A stretch of 10,236 nt of DNA from an uncultured Paenibacillaceae bacterium (lineage in GTDB: Bacteria > Bacillota > Bacilli > Paenibacillales > CALAME01): contig CALKAN010000047.1 in assembly GCA_937983035.1 (NCBI GenBank), positions 1 through 10,236 of the forward strand. Direction: 5' to 3'. Each line of letters begins with the position of its first letter. Within the stretch, counting starts at the first letter, position 1. This document shows, piece by piece, positions 6,751-10,236 of this stretch. The notes below the pieces were generated by a model, which saw only the letters and a list, made by a program, of their open reading frames with translations, was not told the origin of the DNA and did no database searches. The translations under genes were made by a program, and so were the position numbers.

Positions 6751-6782
6751 CTATTAATAGAAAAAAGAAAGTTGTGATTGCA

Positions 6783-7406
6783 GTGGATCTTCATTCCATT
6801 CTGTATTTTTTGGGCGCTGCTGTATTGCTTACATTAATGCCCGGACCGGATAACTTGTTTGTGCTGGGTCAAAGCATTGCCAAAGGCAAATACGCAGGAA
6901 TTTTTACGTCATTCGGACTTTGTACCGGATTAGTGGTGCATATAACAGCGGCATCAGCAGGAATTTCCGCAATCGTCTATCAGTCGGCCGTCATTTTCTC
7001 TGTAGTAAAGTATGCCGGAGCCGCCTACTTGCTTTATCTCGCTTACAAATCGTTTCGGGATCGGGGTTCTCCAATTGCCATTCAAACGGAAAATTCGTTG
7101 AATTATAAAGGGCTGTATCGAAGAGGCGTCATTATGAATCTCTTAAACCCGAAAGTTTCTTTGTTCTTCCTTGCTTTTTTGCCGCAATTTGTAGATGTTG
7201 CAGCCGGTCATGCAGGTTTGCAGATGATTACATTAGGAAGCATTTTCTTAGTCGAAAGCCTAATCATATTTACTTTAATCAGCATTTTCGCAGGGAAAGT
7301 GGGCCAATGGCTGCAAAGAAGCCCTTCCATTTCCAGAAGAATGAATATCGTTCAAGGAGCACTTTTCACATGGATCGGCTTGCAGATTGCCTTCAGCGAG
7401 AAATAG
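6783..7406 (+). CDS. LysE/RhtB-family amino-acid or metabolite exporter
   Basis: The product is a 207-residue inner-membrane exporter of the LysE superfamily, whose members expel amino acids, homoserine lactones or related metabolites. Signatures are LMPGPDNLFVLGQSIAKG at 18-35 and LNPKVSLFFLAFLPQFVD at 121-138, with about six hydrophobic segments (near 5-20, 38-60, 65-88, 113-132, 145-170 and 186-203). The start chosen is GTG at 6783, giving MDLHSILYFLGAA, the typical family N-terminus. The frame is open back to TTG at 6735, but that extension (Lys/Arg-rich and overlapping the direct repeats) is unlike the family. The ribosome binding site (AAGAAAG) is weak. It stands alone on the plus strand between the two solute-binding protein units. 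The substrate cannot be inferred, and no terminator was convincing. Confidence 0.92.
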   Translation: MDLHSILYFLGAAVLLTLMPGPDNLFVLGQSIAKGKYAGIFTSFGLCTGLVVHITAASAGISAIVYQSAVIFSVVKYAGAAYLLYLAYKSFRDRGSPIAIQTENSLNYKGLYRRGVIMNLLNPKVSLFFLAFLPQFVDVAAGHAGLQMITLGSIFLVESLIIFTLISIFAGKVGQWLQRSPSISRRMNIVQGALFTWIGLQIAFSEK

Positions 7407-7512
7407 CATTTTCTCATCATCTTTATGATCTTGCTGCGTTCCGTCCGGCACATGTCTCATTAACATGGAGCGGGTGATTGCATTAATACGTTCAATCCCG
7501 CTTCTTGCCGCT
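7407..7512. other. Intergenic stretch after the exporter gene; nothing recognised
   Basis: There is no gene, strong hairpin or promoter here that I can support. A 6-bp stem across the exporter stop codon (7398-7415) lacks a T-run. Confidence 0.4.
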
Positions 7513-7840
7513 GTCCCCATCACTCAGGAGAGAAACAAACAATACTTTCTCAAACGATTTCACATACTATCCCCTTCGATCAGGATCGCATCCAACATTT
7601 CCTCTCAATCACTTCTTAATACTATCCCCTCTGCTCAGGTTAGACTTGAAACCTCTCTTCTCAAGTAATTTCCATCATTATCCCCTTCGATCAGGATCGC
7701 ATCCAACATTTCCTCTCAATCACTTCTTAATACTATCCCCTCTGCTCAGGTTAGACTTGAAACCTCTCTTCTCAAGTAATTTCCATCATTCTCCCCTTCA
7801 CTCAGGAAATCGTCTTTAAACAATTGTCAATGCTGCTCGC
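7513..7840. repeat. Intergenic 55/56-bp repeat array containing two identical 111-bp units
   Basis: Units begin with [A/G/C]TCCCC, two to three variable bases and then TCAGG. Unit 0 is 7513-7568, unit 1 is 7569-7623, unit 2 is 7624-7679, unit 3 is 7680-7734 (same as unit 1), unit 4 is 7735-7790 (same as unit 2), and unit 5 starts at 7791 and decays; a remnant (TCTCCATTACTGAGC) follows near 7843. Thus 7569-7679 and 7680-7790 are a perfect 111-bp duplication made of two diverged half-units. A second conserved block, TCTCAA or close to it, lies about 20 bp after TCAGG. Because 111 is 37 codons, plus-strand reading frames stay open through it; those are not treated as genes. Confidence 0.9.
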
Positions 7841-7920
7841 TGTCTCCATTACTGAGCATGGGGGATAATGGTTAGAGCGGCGAGAAAGACAGATCAGATC
7901 AATAGCAACAGCAGCAGGAC

Positions 7921-8168
7921 GAATACGCATTTAAAACAAGGTGCGCGGACATATAAAATAAGATATGAACGCATAGAAGATGCATGCGCATATAAACAAG
8001 TACGCATATAAAATAAGTTACGTACGCATAGAAAGCAAGTTACGTAAGCATAGAAAGCAAGTTACGTAAGCATAGAAAATAAGTTATGTACGCATAGAAA
8101 AGTAAGATGCGTGAGCATAGAAAACAAGTGCGCATATATAATAAGCTGCGTGTGCATATAAAATAAGA
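7921..8168. repeat. GCATA tandem array, about 12 units of 22 bp (some 16-17 bp)
   Basis: The core GCATA[G/T]AAA, then two to three bases, then AAG recurs with starts at 7927, 7949 (ACAT variant), 7971, 7988, 8004, 8026, 8048, 8070, 8092, 8115, 8132 and 8154. Steps are 22 bp for most units, 16-17 bp for three units that lack about 5 bp of the linker (TTACG), and 23 bp once. The best-kept linkers carry the 8-bp palindrome TTACGTAA (8040-8047 and 8062-8069). The array ends directly at the terminator at 8171. There are no unique spacers, so it is not a CRISPR array. Confidence 0.9.
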
Positions 8169-8196
8169 AATCGCCGGGACAATGATGCCCCGACGA
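8159..8196 (-). terminator. Intrinsic terminator of the second solute-binding protein unit
   Basis: On the minus strand TCGTCGGGGCA, a 4-nt loop TCAT and TGTCCCGGCGA form an 11-position stem with two mismatches (8171-8196). It is followed by TTTCTTATTTTATA, a U-rich tail. It lies about 120 bp past the stop codon of the gene at 8315. The tail runs into the first unit of the GCATA array. Confidence 0.7.
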
Positions 8197-8314
8197 TCCT
8201 TTGGTATCATTTTTTTCACTGCCTGCATTTCCCTTTCGCATAAAAGGAACAAAATGCTTGATGCGGTGCACATGGTGCGATGAATGTTTATCATTTTACG
8301 GTCATGACATAAAA

Positions 8315-9673
8315 TTAATTTCTTGCTGCCTCTCTTTCGATGATAAACTGATTGTATGTTTCGGCTGCCTCTCTCAAAGCTGTATTGATGTCTTTTTCTC
8401 CGAGAATCACCGATCTCATTGCCGGGTTGAAATAACTATTCCCTTGGTTGTTGTAAATCGTTTGAGGACCGACAGGCGCATAGCTTTTCGGCCAAAATGC
8501 TTTAACGTTTTTACCTTGGTAAAATGGATTGTCAGCACCAAAAGCTTCGCGGAACGCTGGATCTTTCAACGTAGTCAACATTCTGCCTGCTCGAGACCAG
8601 CGCATCTGATATTCATCAGAAGCTAAGAAAGCGATCACTTGAAACGCTGCATCTTTATGTTCACTCATGGAAGTAATTTGGAAATAGTTCGGATATGGCT
8701 GCGGACCAACGCCGGGACGATCAGCGAATGACGGGAATGAAGCCACATCCCAATCGAGATCGATCATGTTTTCCTCGGGTTCAAGAGCGGTAAGAGCGAA
8801 GAACATCGCTGCGGTTCGGTCTTGGAAAAATCTTCTTCTTTCATGCGGTTCAGCCATCCGGCTCGGATTATTGTCATAATTGTCATAGAAGCGCACAAAT
8901 GTCTCCATCCATGGTTTCCAGCGCTCATCCGTATCAAAGGTTGATCTCATCGTCTCTTCATTAACGATCGGAATAGACCATTGGTTAAGCAGCGCCATAT
9001 GGCCGTATGACAATGCGATGCCGACATAACTTACGCCATCTTCGGTTCTGGTCAAACGCTGGTTGATGTCATAAACCTCATCCCAAGTCATGTCGTCTGT
9101 TGGATATTCAACCCCGAATTGATCAAACAAGGCCTTGTTATAATACATCGTTGAAGGCGGCACGTAAATCGGGAGCCCGTACAATCCGCCGTTGGCAAAT
9201 TTTTGCCCCGCTTCCAAAATATGAGGATCAAAACGGCTTAAATCATAATCGTATTTATTGATTAATTCCGATATGTCAAATTCTAATTCGTTAGCATTCA
9301 GAAAGTTCGGCGTTGCTCCGGTTGAAGCCCATAAAATATCAATCGGTTGTTTAATGGTCAACATCTCCGGAATGCTTCCGCCTGGCAAATATTTGATCGT
9401 TATATGGGGAAATTGTTCTTGAATGGGTTCAGCATAAGTTTCTCTAAAGACGTCTTCCGGCCAGTCTGCTGGATAGGGGTAGTACATAAATAGTTCAATT
9501 GGTTCAAGTTTTTCTTCAGGTTGAGGTTTTTGTTCCGTGTTTTGTGAAGTATTTGGTGCATTTGTTGTGCCTTGATTATTGCTTGGAGCAGGCGTGACCG
9601 CTTCTTCAGCCGCACAAGCCGAAACTAAGACGACGATACAAATTGCAATCAGTGACCACATCAATTTTTTCAA
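8315..9673 (-). CDS. Extracellular solute-binding lipoprotein (ABC sugar-type), copy 2
   Basis: This is a 452-residue lipid-anchored binding protein, paralogous to the one at 4927-6342. The signal peptide is short (MKKLMWSLIAICIVVL) with lipobox VSAC and Cys20, then a Thr/Asn/Pro/Gln-rich linker to about residue 55. Shared landmarks with copy 1 are DISELINKYDYDLSRFDP at 133-150, GLYGLPIY at 163-170, LFDQFGVEYP at 182-191 and MTWDEVYDI at 195-203. The start is TTG at 9673: AGGAG lies about 10 nt upstream, and the signal peptide begins exactly there. An ATG at 9679 is out of frame and too close to the site. No permease genes are adjacent. A cre-like operator covers its promoter, as in copy 1. 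Ligand specificity is unknown; the low overall identity outside the landmarks suggests it differs from copy 1. Confidence 0.93.
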   Translation of the reverse strand: MKKLMWSLIAICIVVLVSACAAEEAVTPAPSNNQGTTNAPNTSQNTEQKPQPEEKLEPIELFMYYPYPADWPEDVFRETYAEPIQEQFPHITIKYLPGGSIPEMLTIKQPIDILWASTGATPNFLNANELEFDISELINKYDYDLSRFDPHILEAGQKFANGGLYGLPIYVPPSTMYYNKALFDQFGVEYPTDDMTWDEVYDINQRLTRTEDGVSYVGIALSYGHMALLNQWSIPIVNEETMRSTFDTDERWKPWMETFVRFYDNYDNNPSRMAEPHERRRFFQDRTAAMFFALTALEPEENMIDLDWDVASFPSFADRPGVGPQPYPNYFQITSMSEHKDAAFQVIAFLASDEYQMRWSRAGRMLTTLKDPAFREAFGADNPFYQGKNVKAFWPKSYAPVGPQTIYNNQGNSYFNPAMRSVILGEKDINTALREAAETYNQFIIEREAARN

Positions 9674-9786
9674 GAGGCATCTTCTCCTTTTTATTTACCA
9701 ACATTGTATTTTTAACACCCTTTTCCACCCTTCATCGCACAACATCACATGACTATTTGCTTATCCACATCACCACCTTTTTCAAG

Positions 9787-9802
9787 ATGATACCGCTTTC
9801 AT
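9787..9802 (-). promoter_or_regulatory. cre-like operator over promoter of copy 2
   Basis: The minus strand reads ATGAAAGCGGTATCAT. The plus-strand reading matches 15 of 16 positions of WTGNAANCGNWWNCAW. It covers the -10 hexamer and nine to ten bases of the spacer, shifted only 2 bp relative to the operator of copy 1, so both genes are predicted to be repressed by the same kind of regulator. Confidence 0.65.
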
Positions 9803-9815
9803 TTTTCCTTGTCAA
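9787..9815 (-). promoter_or_regulatory. Sigma-A promoter of solute-binding protein copy 2
   Basis: The minus strand has a perfect TTGACA (9810-9815), a 17-bp spacer and TATCAT (9787-9792), with one mismatch in the -10. Transcription would begin near 9780, giving a leader of about 107 nt. A cre-like operator covers the -10 and most of the spacer. Confidence 0.8.
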
Positions 9816-10017
9816 TATTTGTAAATGAAATAAAAAAAGCAATAGAGTGAAGTGATAAATTTTTATAATGAACTTCTAACTTTACTCTTAAATTATTCAG
9901 ATCATCCTTAAATCATTCCATCATTTGCATGCAACTGCAGTCTTAGTTAAACGCCTCATAGAGCATGTAAGCAAATTATTTCAAACTTTTTCTTGTCAAA
10001 ATGCTCATGCAAGAAGC
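9816..10017. other. A/T-rich intergenic region between copy 2 promoter and the nucleotidase terminator
   Basis: No gene is recognised. A TATAAT occurs on the plus strand near 9865 (TTTTTATAATG) but has no usable -35 and no gene ahead of it. Together with the promoter segment this is the 344-bp gap between the two minus-strand genes. Confidence 0.4.
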
Positions 10018-10041
10018 AAAAAAAAAGGGACCGCAGTCCCT
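10018..10041 (-). terminator. Intrinsic terminator of the bisphosphate nucleotidase gene
   Basis: On the minus strand AGGGAC, loop TGCG and GTCCCT form a 6-bp stem followed by a run of eight or nine T (the A-run at 10018-10026). It begins about 18 nt after the stop codon of the gene at 10059. Confidence 0.88.
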
Positions 10042-10058
10042 GATCCCCTCATTCACTG

Positions 10059-10236
10059 TCATGCATTTCTGCTGACTAAAAACCAACCGTTAAGCAAATT
10101 TTCCTGATTATAATCAAACCTTTTTTGATCTTCATGCCGAATGACTTTTCCGCCGGCAGCTTCAACGATCGCTTGCCCTGCGCCGGTATCCCATTCCATC
10201 GTCGGCGCAAACCGGGGATAGTAATCCGCTTTTCCC
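10059..10236 (-). CDS. cysQ: 3'(2'),5'-bisphosphate nucleotidase CysQ, C-terminal part (cut by window edge)
   Basis: The last 58 codons and the TGA stop are present; the start lies beyond the window. CysQ removes the 3' phosphate from 3'-phosphoadenosine 5'-phosphate (PAP), the by-product of sulfate assimilation and phosphopantetheinyl transfer, and belongs to the inositol-monophosphatase-like, Mg-dependent and lithium-sensitive phosphatases. The visible part contains the family's second metal-site region, FAPTMEWDTGAGQAIVEAAG at residues 9-28 of the fragment, where the WD Asp is a metal ligand, and the CysQ-type ending YNQENLLNGWFLVSR. The W-D-x-x-A/G-G-x-A-I-V-E-A-A-G-G pattern is shared by the whole superfamily, so inositol-monophosphatase relatives are possible, but the LLNGWF ending favours CysQ. 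Confidence 0.85.
   Translation of the reverse strand, partial: GKADYYPRFAPTMEWDTGAGQAIVEAAGGKVIRHEDQKRFDYNQENLLNGWFLVSRNA

Noticed and set aside
7398..7415. Hairpin at the end of the exporter gene as a terminator
   Set aside because: The stem is only 6 bp, A/T-rich, overlaps the stop codon and is not followed by a T-run.
7275..7523. Minus-strand 82-residue frame overlapping the 3' end of the exporter gene
   Set aside because: It has no ribosome binding site, about half is antisense to the exporter gene, and there is no recognisable domain.
7505..7819. 104-residue plus-strand frame with a 37-residue repeated peptide
   Set aside because: It is open only because the 111-bp DNA repeat is a multiple of three. 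It starts with TTG without a ribosome binding site, and its peptide is the literal translation of the intergenic repeat.
7921..8168. CRISPR array
   Set aside because: Units are only 16-23 bp with no unique spacers, and no cas gene is present.
8040..8294. Minus-strand frames rich in Tyr, Phe, Leu and Cys through the GCATA array
   Set aside because: They translate a 22-bp repeat in shifting frames, cross the terminator at 8171-8196, and have no ribosome binding site.

Overview
The window looks like chromosome of a low-to-moderate GC Firmicute, most probably Paenibacillaceae. This rests on the strong AGGAGG-type ribosome binding sites, sigma-A-like promoters, intrinsic terminators, two large lipoprotein solute-binding proteins of the type Paenibacillus carries in many copies, and repeat-filled intergenic regions. 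The genus is inferred from style, not from a database match. No transposase, tRNA, rRNA or CRISPR array was found.

Left part (1-4169). A small membrane-anchored protein of unknown function (346-846, +) converges on galU (851-1786, -), which makes UDP-glucose. A 9-bp hairpin inside the last codons of the small protein looks like the galU terminator. Upstream of galU on the same strand lie a VanZ-family membrane protein (1942-2412) and a tandem pair of amidohydrolase-2-type TIM-barrel proteins. The first of the pair (3426-4169) keeps the metal-ligand motifs. The second (2625-3389) has lost all of them.

Middle and right parts (4170-10236). Two paralogous extracellular solute-binding lipoproteins (4927-6342 and 8315-9673, both -) are built as matching cassettes. 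Each has a sigma-A promoter with a 17-bp spacer, a cre-like CcpA/LacI-family operator lying over the spacer and -10 box, a roughly 105-125 nt leader, the lipoprotein gene, and an intrinsic terminator. No permease or ATPase gene is present in the window, so both are orphan binding proteins here. Between them, on the + strand, is a LysE/RhtB-type exporter (6783-7406) with its own extended -10 promoter and a 19-bp direct repeat in its leader. The last gene, cut by the window edge, is the C-terminus of a CysQ-like 3'(2'),5'-bisphosphate nucleotidase (10059-10236, -) with a clear terminator.

The non-coding space is unusually structured. It holds (a) a degenerate array at about 4394-4630 that includes a 36/38-bp tandem repeat, (b) a 55/56-bp repeat array at 7513-7840 containing two identical 111-bp units, and (c) a 22-bp-period GCATA array at 7921-8168. 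Arrays (a) and (c) lie just beyond the terminators of the two binding-protein genes. Promoters, operators and repeats were read by eye; protein families were assigned from recognised motifs.
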